Source: CAZIFG01 sp964539135
Lineage (GTDB): Bacteria > Margulisbacteria > Marinamargulisbacteria > GCA-2716485 > CAZIFG01
Reading direction: 5' to 3'
DNA: 47,902 bases
NCBI GenBank assembly: GCA_964539135.1
Contig: CAZIFG010000014.1
Span: forward strand, 1 to 47,902
Below the pieces are notes generated by a model. That model saw only the letters and a list, made by a program, of their open reading frames with translations, had not been told where the DNA came from and searched no databases. The translations under genes and the position numbers were made by a program. This document shows, one piece after another, positions 40,334 to 47,902 of this stretch; position 1 is the first letter of the stretch; each line of letters opens with the position of its first letter.

Positions 40334-41617
40334 TTACACCAGCCGCCCTATAATGCTTTGGCCTTCTATTTTTTCACATTTTACTGGCAGGAGTTTGTTT
40401 TTGAGGGATAGGTCAGATTTGACTCGAACTCGGCAATAGTTTCGGGTTAGGCCTGTCCAATAGCCATTTTTTTCTTGTTCAAATAAAACGTCTTGAAAGG
40501 TATCAAGGTGACGATTAAAGAAGTCTTGTCTTTTATCTTGGCTTATTTTTCTTAAAATTTGACTTCTTTTGGCAATTTCTTCCGGAGCTACTGTGCCCTC
40601 TAGTTTTTTGGATCGGGCAAATTGTCGCTCTGAATAACTAAAAACGTGTGCGTAGTGAATGGGCATGGTCAGTAAAGTGGCTACGGTTTCATCAAAATGT
40701 GATTTTGTTTCGCCTGGAAACCCGACAATAATGTCGGTTCCAATACAGACATCTTGAATACTGTTTTCCAGTTGGGTGATGAATAGTCTGAATTCATTGA
40801 GGCTGTAATGACGGTTCATGGCTTCCAAAATTGCTTGACTGCCACTTTGAATGGGGATGTGAAAATAATTACAACAAATGGGATTTTTTCGGATTTCTTC
40901 TATTGTGGCTTCTGGAATGGTTGTGGGTTCAATGGATGAAATTCGAAGTCGTTTGAGTCCCTCTAAGCGGCTTAAGGTTTGGATGACGCTTGTAATGTCT
41001 TTATCTTCGTAGGCATAGGTGCCTAGGTTTATCCCTGTGAGTACGAGTTCTTGATGGCCTCTACTGACCAAATCAATGGCCTCTTTGACTAAATCTTCAA
41101 AGACACGACTTCTTGCGGGGCCTCGTGCAAAGGGAATGACGCAAAAGGCACAGTAAAAATCGCATCCATCTTGAATTTTTAGATTGGCGCGAGTGTGGTG
41201 TCTGTCGGATAGTGCCGAATCTATTGTAAAGGGGGTTCGTGTTATTTTTTCAACGCTTAATGTAGGGCTTTTTTGATTTTGGGAGTCTTTTATAATATGG
41301 TGGATGTTCATTTTTTCGGCATTTCCAATGACCCATTGGACGTTTTGCAGTGCGAGTAATTTTTCTTTTAAAATTTGAGATTGGCAGCCGATGAGGGCGA
41401 TTTTTAAGTGTTCATTTTCGGTGTTCAATTTTCGGACCAAACGACGGGTATCGGCATCGCCATTTTCAGTTACGGTGCATGTGTTTACGATGGCAATGTC
41501 GGCCTCTTGAATTTGGGTGACGATTTGAAAGCCTTCTATCTCAAATTGATGCTCCAGAGTGGCTGTTTCTGCTTGATTTAATCGGCACCCTTGTGTGTAA
41601 AAGAGGACTTTTTTCAT
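40334..41617 (-). CDS. mtaB: tRNA t6A37 methylthiotransferase (MtaB-like)
   Basis: A second methylthiotransferase, 427 aa, of the MtaB branch, which converts t6A37 to ms2t6A. Its opening FYTQGCRLNQAETATLEH (QGCRLN rather than MiaB-type GCQMN) separates it from miaB. NTCTVTENGDADTRR, GCQSQILK and the radical-SAM motif GCDFYCAFCVIPFARGPARS follow, with a diverged C-terminal TRAM-like part. Its ATG overlaps the tadA stop by 4 bases, so efp-tadA-mtaB reads as one operon. A CDKAL1-like role on a different tRNA is the alternative. Confidence 0.9.
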   Translation of the reverse strand: MKKVLFYTQGCRLNQAETATLEHQFEIEGFQIVTQIQEADIAIVNTCTVTENGDADTRRLVRKLNTENEHLKIALIGCQSQILKEKLLALQNVQWVIGNAEKMNIHHIIKDSQNQKSPTLSVEKITRTPFTIDSALSDRHHTRANLKIQDGCDFYCAFCVIPFARGPARSRVFEDLVKEAIDLVSRGHQELVLTGINLGTYAYEDKDITSVIQTLSRLEGLKRLRISSIEPTTIPEATIEEIRKNPICCNYFHIPIQSGSQAILEAMNRHYSLNEFRLFITQLENSIQDVCIGTDIIVGFPGETKSHFDETVATLLTMPIHYAHVFSYSERQFARSKKLEGTVAPEEIAKRSQILRKISQDKRQDFFNRHLDTFQDVLFEQEKNGYWTGLTRNYCRVRVKSDLSLKNKLLPVKCEKIEGQSIIGRLV

Positions 41618-42081
41618 GCCATTTCCTTTTTTTGGGCTCTTATTTTTTGGAAAAATTGACTTAGTTGCTTTTGATAGGCTTCATTTTCAATGTAGGTAAT
41701 TTGGCATTTGTGATTAAAAAGCGTTTGATCCAGTAAATTCACCTTGGTTCCAGCCGCGCCCCACTTAAAATCCATGGCGGCAAAGACGACTCTGGAAATT
41801 CGTGCGTGTAATACGATTCCAGCACACATGACGCAGGGCTCTAAAGAGGTATAGAGGGTGTGGTTTTCGAGTCTCCAATCGCCTTCTTGTTTTTGAGCGT
41901 TTTGTATGACCAGAAATTCTGCATGGGCGCTACACTCTTTATGTGTTTCTTTGAGATTATGTGCGCGTGCTACAATGGTATTGTTTTTAACTAACACAGC
42001 CCCTACGGGGACCTCTCCTTTTGCTTCTGCTAAAGTGGCTTCTTTAATGGCCTCATTTAAAAATAGTTGATCCGCGTGCAT
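41614..42081 (-). CDS. tadA: tRNA-specific adenosine-34 deaminase
   Basis: TadA deaminates A34 to inosine in the wobble position of tRNA-Arg(ACG). The 155-aa protein holds the zinc deaminase signature H53-A-E55 in CSAHAEFLV and C83-V-M-C86 in SLEPCVMCAGIVLHARISRV, with VPVGAVLV and MDFKWGAAGT as in other TadA proteins. It begins at the base after the efp stop and overlaps mtaB by 4 bases. Confidence 0.93.
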   Translation of the reverse strand: MHADQLFLNEAIKEATLAEAKGEVPVGAVLVKNNTIVARAHNLKETHKECSAHAEFLVIQNAQKQEGDWRLENHTLYTSLEPCVMCAGIVLHARISRVVFAAMDFKWGAAGTKVNLLDQTLFNHKCQITYIENEAYQKQLSQFFQKIRAQKKEMA

Positions 42082-42645
42082 TTATTTAACGCGCTCTAAG
42101 TATTCCCCTGTTTCTGTATTTACTTTGATGATATCGCCATCTTTGATAAAAGCAGGTGCTAAAATGGTCATGCCATTTTCTACTTCAATGGGCCTTAGAG
42201 AGGAAGATGCTGTCGCTTTTTTAATTTCTGGAGGGGCAGATGTTACTTTCAGATCCATGGTTTTCGGAAGTTCTAATCCCACAATTTGGCCTTCATGGTA
42301 GGTGACTTGGTAGGAGTTCCCTTCTTGTAGGAATTTTTCGGCCTCCCCTATAATGTCATCTGAAATGGTTTCTTGTTCGAAGCTTTCATTGTCCATGAAA
42401 ATGAATCCTGTCGGCTCTTTATATAAAAATTGCATATTTTTAGATTCTAAAACCGCTTTTTCTACCCGTTCACTGGATAAAAATCGTTTTTCTAAATTTC
42501 TGCCGTTAATGATATTTTTGAGTTTCGTTTGCATGCAGGCATTGCCTTTTCCAGGGGTGCGATGCATGGTCCAGTTTACGCGGTAGAGTTCTCCTTCAAT
42601 AACCAAAACTTGTCCTTCTCTAATTTGTGTGGCGTTGATTTGCAT
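42082..42645 (-). CDS. efp: Translation elongation factor P
   Basis: EF-P enters the ribosomal E site and relieves stalling at polyproline stretches. The 187-aa, three-domain protein has the tip loop MHRTPGKGNACMQTKLKN with K33 at the position usually modified. QFLYKEPTGFIFMDNESFEQ and the C-terminal VNTETGEYLERVK follow. Genes for a lysine-modifying pathway (epmA/epmB or earP) are not in this window. A GGAG Shine-Dalgarno sequence precedes the ATG. First gene of efp-tadA-mtaB. Confidence 0.95.
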   Translation of the reverse strand: MQINATQIREGQVLVIEGELYRVNWTMHRTPGKGNACMQTKLKNIINGRNLEKRFLSSERVEKAVLESKNMQFLYKEPTGFIFMDNESFEQETISDDIIGEAEKFLQEGNSYQVTYHEGQIVGLELPKTMDLKVTSAPPEIKKATASSSLRPIEVENGMTILAPAFIKDGDIIKVNTETGEYLERVK

Positions 42646-42682
42646 GCTACTCTCCTGTTTGTTTACGCTTTTTATTGTCTAG

Positions 42683-42712
42683 ATACTACTTAATGAGTGG
42701 GTTTTTTGTCAA
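42683..42712 (-). promoter_or_regulatory. Promoter of the efp-tadA-mtaB operon
   Basis: On the minus strand consensus TTGACA (42712-42707), 18 bases, TAGTAT (42688-42683), and a leader of about 32 bases with GGAG before the efp ATG. The -35 lies inside the 3' end of the upstream orphan gene. Confidence 0.6.
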
Positions 42713-43889
42713 ATTCAGATCCTGTTTTTTCTCTGCAGAGTCTAATGAAATCGCTATAATGGCTTATATCGTTCATATCGGATGCTGTGAGAGCGGCTTG
42801 TTTTTGATAAACAATGGCAGTATGTATGGTGTCAGAGGCTATTTTCAATCTGGTGTAGTTTGTGTCCTTTGGATTTGTCGGGACTATAAATACGGTGAGC
42901 ATGAAGACCAGATCCTCAAATATTTCAGCCTTGTCTTTAGGGATGATGACGCCTTTTGTATATTCTAAATAAAGGGTGTAGATCGACTCTAGTTTATAGA
43001 GATTTTTCATGTATTTTAGGAGTCTTGATAGAGAGATTTCGCTTAACTGGGCATTTGCTTTTAGATATCCGCATGCCATTTTTTTAAATTTTCTTTTTAC
43101 ACTCTCTGTATGTGTATCGTATAAGGTTTTTAAATCTATCGTTTTCATCAGATTAAGACTATAACTATAGGCACTCTGATTTTGTTTGATTGCAACACCT
43201 TTGTGATCTGTACAATCTGCATTTCTTGAAAGGAAATAGCCTTGCTTTTCATACAAACTTTCGGTATCTGTTAAATGTTGGAGAATTCTTAAGGGGAGCC
43301 TTTTTTTTTGTTCCGTTATTGTGCTGAGATCTGCGAGTATCCATTTTGTGTCTTCTCCCAACACCCATTGTATGTAGTTTATGACTTCCATAATTTGAGT
43401 GCCTGTGATGTTAGTCCCTTTTTGTATCCTTATAATTTCGGATGTTTTTGTGCTTTTGGCTTCCTCTTCTACGCGTGGTCTTTTTTTGGATGCTTGGGTT
43501 TCTAACTCAACATCGAGTCTTAATGTAAATAGAGATTCTAATTCTAGGTTTTCTTTTTCATGAGAACAAATCCAATAGAGATGCTTACCACTTTGTCTTA
43601 AATTTATGCCTTCAATATCGCTGGGTTTTTCAAAACAGTCTGAATAATAGGGTTTATTTACCAGTTTAATTAAAAATTCTTTTCCCCCTATTTCTACCCA
43701 TACTTTCCATGCTTTTTGAGGCGTCAAATCTTGGAGTTCTGGAAAAATGTCTTCACTTAAAATGGCCATTTTAAGTATATTTTGTATGGTGAGTGTCAGT
43801 TTATCAGTTTTACACTTTAATAATTCTGAATGTGTTAAAAGGGGTATTTCTTCCGTTAATTTATTTTTGATTGATATTATTTTTTTCAT
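42690..43889 (-). CDS. Orphan 399-aa protein with a nuclear-localisation-like motif
   Basis: I do not recognise this protein. It is soluble, lysine-rich and mostly helical in its C-terminal half (about 250-385), with a beta-like N-terminal region (about 55-130). Between them is a charged linker containing K135-K-R-P-R-V140 followed by three glutamates, which resembles a classical monopartite nuclear localisation signal. No signal peptide, membrane segment or catalytic motif is seen. The gene is AT-rich, with no clear Shine-Dalgarno sequence before its ATG. A secreted effector is possible if the organism lives in eukaryotic cells; an ordinary cytoplasmic protein with a basic linker is the alternative. 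Confidence 0.65.
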   Translation of the reverse strand: MKKIISIKNKLTEEIPLLTHSELLKCKTDKLTLTIQNILKMAILSEDIFPELQDLTPQKAWKVWVEIGGKEFLIKLVNKPYYSDCFEKPSDIEGINLRQSGKHLYWICSHEKENLELESLFTLRLDVELETQASKKRPRVEEEAKSTKTSEIIRIQKGTNITGTQIMEVINYIQWVLGEDTKWILADLSTITEQKKRLPLRILQHLTDTESLYEKQGYFLSRNADCTDHKGVAIKQNQSAYSYSLNLMKTIDLKTLYDTHTESVKRKFKKMACGYLKANAQLSEISLSRLLKYMKNLYKLESIYTLYLEYTKGVIIPKDKAEIFEDLVFMLTVFIVPTNPKDTNYTRLKIASDTIHTAIVYQKQAALTASDMNDISHYSDFIRLCREKTGSEFDKKPTH

Positions 43890-43966
43890 AGTGAATTTTA
43901 TTAATATATATAAATTATTTATTTTTTTTAAGTCTTAATTTTAATGGATGGTTTTTTATGAGGGTG

Positions 43967-43975
43967 TGATATTCT
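43967..43975 (+). promoter_or_regulatory. Extended -10 of dsbD, start-codon proximal
   Basis: TGA-TATTCT (43967-43975) is followed by 7 bases and the dsbD ATG at 43983. No strong -35 was found. No Shine-Dalgarno sequence fits between. Confidence 0.45.
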
Positions 43976-43982
43976 TTTGTTT

Positions 43983-45491
43983 ATGTTAAAGCATTTTTTA
44001 GTGGGGTGTCTTCTTTTTATTGGTATGCCTTTGTTTGGGGCGTCTTATACGACCCTTCAGTGGCTTTCGCCTGCTGATGGGGAGACTGTGCCGCGTATTG
44101 CACTTACGTTTCACTTGGCGCCTGAAGCGCATACGTATGCCATGGATCATACGGATGTTTCTATGCGACCTAAATTGTCCTGGAATTTGCCTCAAGGGAT
44201 GGTGTTGGGGACGCCTGTTTGGCCTAAGTCTAAACGGCTTTTTTTTGAGGGACTTTCTTATCAGGGGTATGATCGTTCTTTTACAGTTTATTTTCCGGTT
44301 CTTTCATCTGCGATCTCCGATGAGACGACTCTTTCTTTGGATCTCTTTTGGATTACCTGTACCTCTGTTTGTACCCCACATAAAGAGACTCTTTTTTTGT
44401 CACTTTCCAAACAAGTGGGTAAAGGTTCTTTTTTTTATGGCATTCTTCTCTTTTCTTTTTTAGCGGGGGTGCTTTTAAACGTGATGCCCTGTGTTTTTCC
44501 GGTCTTGTCTTTGAAAGTTTTGGACTTGATGTATCATGCTAAACAGATGCGTAGACCTGCCTGGCATTTGGGGGCTGTTTTTTCTTTGGGGGTTCTACTT
44601 TCTTTATTGGTTTTAATGGGTATTTTGTTTGGATTACGTACTTTAGGGGTGTTTTTGGGCTGGGGCTTTCAGTTGCAAAACCCTATTTTTGTCTTTGTGA
44701 TGATGATTGTATTTTTAGCGATGGGTCTGAATCTATTGGGTGTTTTTGAGCTTGGTGCGCGTTTAACAGGATTGGGGCAGCTTTCAGAACATCAAACGGG
44801 TCTTCGAAAAGCCTTTTTAACAGGTATTTTAGCGGTTTTGGTGGCGACCCCGTGTTCGGCTCCTTTTATGGGTACGGCGATGGGATATGCGTTGACGACT
44901 ACGATTTCTAAAAGTGTTCTTATTTTTATGAGTTTGGGCTTTGGCATGGCTTTTCCTTATTTTGTTCTGACCTGTTTCCCTCGTTTATTGGTCTTTTTAC
45001 CCAAGCCAGGGAAATGGATGTTGAGAGTGAAGCAGATTTTGTCTATTCCTTTGTTTTTGACCGTGCTATGGCTCGGCTGGGTGTTTTGGTTACAGGTATC
45101 CCCTCGTTTTTTACCGTCAACTTCTGAGTCTGTGTCCCATTCTGTTTCCGGTTGGTATCCGTATACCCCTGCCCTGCTTCAAACTTTGGAAGCGGAGAAC
45201 CGTAGTATTTTTATTCAATTTACAGCGGCCTGGTGTTTGTCTTGCCAAGTGAATGATCAACTTTTGTTTGAATCTGGGAATGTTCAGCGCTTATTAAAGG
45301 AAAGAAATATCGTGCCGATTGTGGCGGATTGGACGCGATATGATGCTTCTGTAACCGCGCTTTTGTCTCGTTTTGGACGACAAAGTATTCCCTTCTATGT
45401 GTGGATTCAGTCGGATGGTACTGTTGTCCCCTTCCCAGAAGTCATGACAGAGAAAACCCTTTTAAAACGTTTGTCCGTAGATAAGTTTTAA
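43983..45491 (+). CDS. dsbD: Thiol:disulfide interchange protein DsbD
   Basis: DsbD moves electrons from cytoplasmic thioredoxin across the inner membrane to periplasmic proteins, including those used for cytochrome c maturation. The 502-aa protein has a signal peptide (1-20), an N-terminal periplasmic domain (about 22-140) with FWITCTSVCTPHKE, and a membrane domain (about 152-375) with NVMPCVFPVLSLKVLDL and VATPCSAPFMGTAMG carrying the two redox cysteines. The C-terminal thioredoxin domain (about 390-500) has FTAAWCLSCQVND (CLSC). All redox cysteines appear present. I chose the ATG at 43983 over a TTG 6 bases earlier. Confidence 0.93.
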   Translation: MLKHFLVGCLLFIGMPLFGASYTTLQWLSPADGETVPRIALTFHLAPEAHTYAMDHTDVSMRPKLSWNLPQGMVLGTPVWPKSKRLFFEGLSYQGYDRSFTVYFPVLSSAISDETTLSLDLFWITCTSVCTPHKETLFLSLSKQVGKGSFFYGILLFSFLAGVLLNVMPCVFPVLSLKVLDLMYHAKQMRRPAWHLGAVFSLGVLLSLLVLMGILFGLRTLGVFLGWGFQLQNPIFVFVMMIVFLAMGLNLLGVFELGARLTGLGQLSEHQTGLRKAFLTGILAVLVATPCSAPFMGTAMGYALTTTISKSVLIFMSLGFGMAFPYFVLTCFPRLLVFLPKPGKWMLRVKQILSIPLFLTVLWLGWVFWLQVSPRFLPSTSESVSHSVSGWYPYTPALLQTLEAENRSIFIQFTAAWCLSCQVNDQLLFESGNVQRLLKERNIVPIVADWTRYDASVTALLSRFGRQSIPFYVWIQSDGTVVPFPEVMTEKTLLKRLSVDKF

Positions 45492-45496
45492 ATTGT

Positions 45497-45633
45497 GGGG
45501 CTGTTGCGAAACGTCTACGTTTGGATCAGCTGCAAGGCATTCCGAGTCCGAAAGCCCTTATATAGGATAAATGAGGACTTGAGGACGAGGATAACACAGC
45601 AGATGGCCAAAATAGGCGTTTTGCAACAGCCCC
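45497..45633. mobile_element. MITE-like element, copy 2
   Basis: A 137-bp non-coding unit beginning GGGGCTGTTGCGAAACG and ending CGTTTTGCAACAGCCCC. It is flanked by a perfect 5-bp direct repeat ATTGT (45492-45496 and 45634-45638). Its interior shares with copy 1 an unbroken block from ATAAATGAGGACTTG through ACACAGCAGATG. It lies exactly between the dsbD and pepF stop codons, so its removal would leave one ATTGT between them. No ORF or transposase. Confidence 0.85.
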
Positions 45634-45638
45634 ATTGT

Positions 45639-47429
45639 TTAGGCCTCAATCAGAGATTCTAGTTGTGTAATCATGGTTTCAATATAGACAAGACTCTTTT
45701 CCCAAAAGGCTGGATCTTCAATGTTAACCCCTATGGTTTCTAAGATTTCTTTTGGACTTTTTGAGCTTCCTGCCGCTAAAATAGCTTTTAGCTTGGGTTT
45801 GAATGCCTCCCCTTCTTCCAAGTAGAGTTGGTAAAGCGCGATGACCAATAAATTACCAAAATTATAGGCATACACATAAAAGGGGTATTCAAAAATATGG
45901 GGAATACTTGCCCATTCCCATTGATATTCCTCGGGTTGGATGACACTGTCCCCAAACATCTCTTTGAGTTGTTCTTTATAGAGCGTATTGAGTTCGGTGG
46001 TGCTGAGTAAGGTATTGTCTATTTTTTCATGTGTTTTCATCTCAAAGTGTGAAAACATGTTTTGTCTGTGACTGGTTGCAAACATATCTTCTAATTTTTC
46101 AGTCAGTAAGGCCTGTTTGGTTGCGAGGCTATTGTCTTGTTTTAAGAGCAGATCTGTAATAATCATTTCTGAAAATACAGATGCTGTTTCGGCCAAGGGT
46201 AAAATGGGATGGTAATTGGTTAGGACTTGTTTGGAGGCATACATATCATGAATAGCATGACCGAGTTCATGCGCCAGCGTGGCAACATCTCGGGGTTCGC
46301 CCATAAAATTGAGCATGACATAGGGTAATACATCGGGGGTGCTTGATGAACAAAATGCCCCGCCTCTTTTTTTAGGGAGTACAGGCGCGTCTATTCTGTT
46401 TTGATCAAAGATGAGCTTGGCGTAATCATAAAATTCAATATCAAAGGCTTTAAATCCATTTAAAACCAGTGTCTTTGCTTCTTCCCAGGTGAATTTTTGA
46501 TCAGCTTGTGGCATGGGCGCATAAATATCGGCTAAGCTTAAGTCGGGGAGATTCAGTATTTTGGCTTTGAGTTTGTAATAGCGTTGAACTAATACATTGG
46601 ATTTTTGGGTGACATCATGAAGTGTTTGAACGGCTTTGTCGGATAAATCGTTGCCTGTGTTACGTCGGCTGATGGCTGACTTATAATGACGTAGTTTTTT
46701 TTCGACGGCATAATCTTTTAAGATATTATTAAAGATATGAGTGATGACAATTTTGTTGTCTTCGTATTTTTTATAAAATAAGGCCATGGCTGAGCGACGT
46801 ACGGCTTTATCTGGATGTGTGCGAAGCGCTCGAAGTTGACTGCCATTCATTTTTTTTGTTTTGCCATCTAACTCAAATTCATATTCAAATGAAGACGTTA
46901 ATTCTTCATACAGTTTTTGGAAGGCATCAGATCCTGTTAGATCTTTTAAATTGATAATTTTTTCCTCGTCTTCTGTGAGATTGTGTTTTCCAGTTTCTAT
47001 GCTGCGCTTTAAACTGTATTTATAGGCTGAAAATTCTGGAGCATTATAATGAGTCTCAAAGGTTTTAGGGGGCATTTTTGCCAGTTCCAGTTCAAAAAAT
47101 AAGAGCAGATTTTGGATTTCAGATTGAATGTCGTCGACTTTTGCTTCCAGTGCTTTTACAGCATCATTGGAGGTATCAATGGCCAAGGTTAAGGATACAA
47201 ATTGAGAGACCTTATATAAAGGTGCTATGAGGGCTTCCAGTTCTTCGTAACTTTTTTTGAGCTCGTTTGTGCTTAAACTGATTACTTTGGTTTTGTATTT
47301 TGTTTGAAATGCCGCTGATTTTTTGAGTGTTTCGGATAATATTTGATCAATTTTAGGGTCATTTATGGATGAAAAGAGGTCATTTAGATCCCATCTGATG
47401 TTCTGTGCGGTTTCTTTGGGGTTTGTCAT
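45639..47429 (-). CDS. pepF: Oligoendopeptidase F (M3 family)
   Basis: A 596-aa cytoplasmic zinc metallopeptidase that degrades short peptides. The zinc site is H387-E-L-G-H391 in ATLAHELGHAIHDMYAS, with the third-ligand glutamate in LPLAETASVFSEM. Other M3B hallmarks are DLTGSDAFQKLYEELTSSF, RRSAMALFYKKYEDNK, GGAFCSSSTPDVLPYVMLNF, WEWASIPHIFEYPFYVYAYNFG and LLVIALYQLYLEEG. The usual length for PepF is about 600. GGAGG stands 6 bases before the ATG. Confidence 0.95.
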   Translation of the reverse strand: MTNPKETAQNIRWDLNDLFSSINDPKIDQILSETLKKSAAFQTKYKTKVISLSTNELKKSYEELEALIAPLYKVSQFVSLTLAIDTSNDAVKALEAKVDDIQSEIQNLLLFFELELAKMPPKTFETHYNAPEFSAYKYSLKRSIETGKHNLTEDEEKIINLKDLTGSDAFQKLYEELTSSFEYEFELDGKTKKMNGSQLRALRTHPDKAVRRSAMALFYKKYEDNKIVITHIFNNILKDYAVEKKLRHYKSAISRRNTGNDLSDKAVQTLHDVTQKSNVLVQRYYKLKAKILNLPDLSLADIYAPMPQADQKFTWEEAKTLVLNGFKAFDIEFYDYAKLIFDQNRIDAPVLPKKRGGAFCSSSTPDVLPYVMLNFMGEPRDVATLAHELGHAIHDMYASKQVLTNYHPILPLAETASVFSEMIITDLLLKQDNSLATKQALLTEKLEDMFATSHRQNMFSHFEMKTHEKIDNTLLSTTELNTLYKEQLKEMFGDSVIQPEEYQWEWASIPHIFEYPFYVYAYNFGNLLVIALYQLYLEEGEAFKPKLKAILAAGSSKSPKEILETIGVNIEDPAFWEKSLVYIETMITQLESLIEA

Positions 47430-47613
47430 AAGTGCCTCCGTAAACGTGATTGCTAACAGTCTAATTCAGCTTGGATATTTTGAGTAGATGTTTTTTTGTT
47501 TTATTAAGGCGCTTATTGCGTTTGGATTCTAAGGCTTTTCTTGAATATAGACGTTTATGGACATGGGGCTGCAGTTGATCACCTCTTTTTGCTTGCCAAA
47601 GGATCGAATTTGT
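47430..47613. other. Spacer upstream of pepF without a confident gene
   Basis: This 184-base stretch contains no confident gene. One minus-strand frame, open from the stop at 47461 for about 50 codons, is very basic (HKRLYSRKALESKRNKRLNK) but has no start codon. It may be the remnant of a basic protein gene or chance. Confidence 0.3.
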
Positions 47614-47877
47614 TTACACGTTCAGATGTTTGTTAGCGTCATCGTTTGTTTTATCATCAAATTGATACTGAAAAAGCGGGGCATTATCGCAATGTACGTG
47701 TTTTTTGAGTAAATCGGATGTGGTTTTACTGCTACCTGAAGCTATTTCTGATTTAATGGCGCAATTTGAAATGGATATCTCATATATTTCTAAAACAGAA
47801 CATCCTGTTGTAGTTGAGGCTATCCTTGGGAGATATTCACCCTTTTGGATGTGTAAAGATCCCAAAATATGTGCCAA
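47614..47877 (-). CDS. Doubtful small ORF (87 aa)
   Basis: An open frame from TTG, immediately after an in-frame stop, to 47614. The product has no recognised domain, membrane segment or signal peptide, and no Shine-Dalgarno sequence precedes the TTG. It is kept only because it is the longest frame in the last 470 bases. It may equally be non-coding or decayed sequence. Confidence 0.2.
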   Translation of the reverse strand: MAHILGSLHIQKGEYLPRIASTTTGCSVLEIYEISISNCAIKSEIASGSSKTTSDLLKKHVHCDNAPLFQYQFDDKTNDDANKHLNV

Positions 47878-47902
47878 TTAAAACTATAAAAGTTAGGATA
47901 AA

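Noticed and set aside
47461..47610. Highly basic minus-strand frame upstream of pepF
   Set aside because: No start codon and no match to a ribosomal or other small basic protein I know.
1..47902. CRISPR array, prophage or transposase gene
   Set aside because: No regularly spaced direct repeats, phage structural genes or transposase motifs were seen.

Overview
The window is a compact, low-GC (roughly 40 percent by eye) bacterial chromosome segment carrying about 45 protein genes and one tRNA-Asn. The content points to a Gram-negative proteobacterium: a DsbD thiol transporter, a CcoP-like membrane cytochrome c, HemJ, the succinylase DAP route (DapD/DapE/aminotransferase), a GrxD-BolA pair, an Acidithiobacillus-type GshA, ThiG/ThiH, EF-P and ComEC. 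I cannot fix the order or family. Short intergenic spaces, AT richness and one unknown protein with an NLS-like motif would fit a host-associated lineage, but this is inference.

Layout. 1-6.3 kb: an unknown protein, then aroB-aroQ-DUF89, a small orphan, a toroid-fold protein, a Cache-domain membrane protein with no output module, and a cytochrome c. 6.3-12.5 kb (minus strand): one tight operon in the order carboxynorspermidine synthase, nspC, aminotransferase, dapE, dapD, unknown protein, joining polyamine and lysine/DAP synthesis. 12.5-15.8 kb: chrA divergent from a CPx-type P-type ATPase. 15.9-24.9 kb: tRNA-Asn, comEC, thiG-thiH, an AlbA_2/winged-helix regulator, purD, trmB and a 479-aa orphan. 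24.9-30.1 kb: gshA, glutaredoxin, bolA, grxD and mutY, then hemJ with an EEP phosphatase, then a YbgC thioesterase. 30.2-34.8 kb: class I aldolase, an A-type Fe-S carrier, an unusual nucleosidase-GT2 fusion, ispG, and a 59-aa peptide. 34.8-42.7 kb: trpE-trpG, a small membrane protein, an HCF101-like Mrp-DUF971 protein, miaB, and an efp-tadA-mtaB operon. 42.7-47.9 kb: the NLS-bearing orphan, dsbD, pepF and a poorly coding end.

Three layers beyond ordinary gene content stand out. (1) Many transcription units begin with a sigma70-type -10 box only 6-8 bases before the start codon, with no Shine-Dalgarno sequence, often as TGATATNNT. This predicts leaderless mRNAs for aroB, the 3.7 kb gene, purD, trmB, hemJ, ybgC, ispG, trpE, apbC and dsbD. 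Genes inside operons mostly have a Shine-Dalgarno sequence or are translationally coupled. (2) A non-coding, about 140-bp terminal-inverted-repeat element (MITE-like) occurs twice, at 34834-34973 and 45497-45633, each flanked by a 5-bp direct repeat, with two probable remnants. One copy sits exactly on the trpE -35 box. The other split a tail-to-tail gene pair whose stop codons had been only 5 bp apart. (3) A single protein joins a nucleosidase-like domain with intact catalytic residues to a family 2 glycosyltransferase.

No CRISPR array, rRNA, prophage, transposase gene or replication origin was seen.
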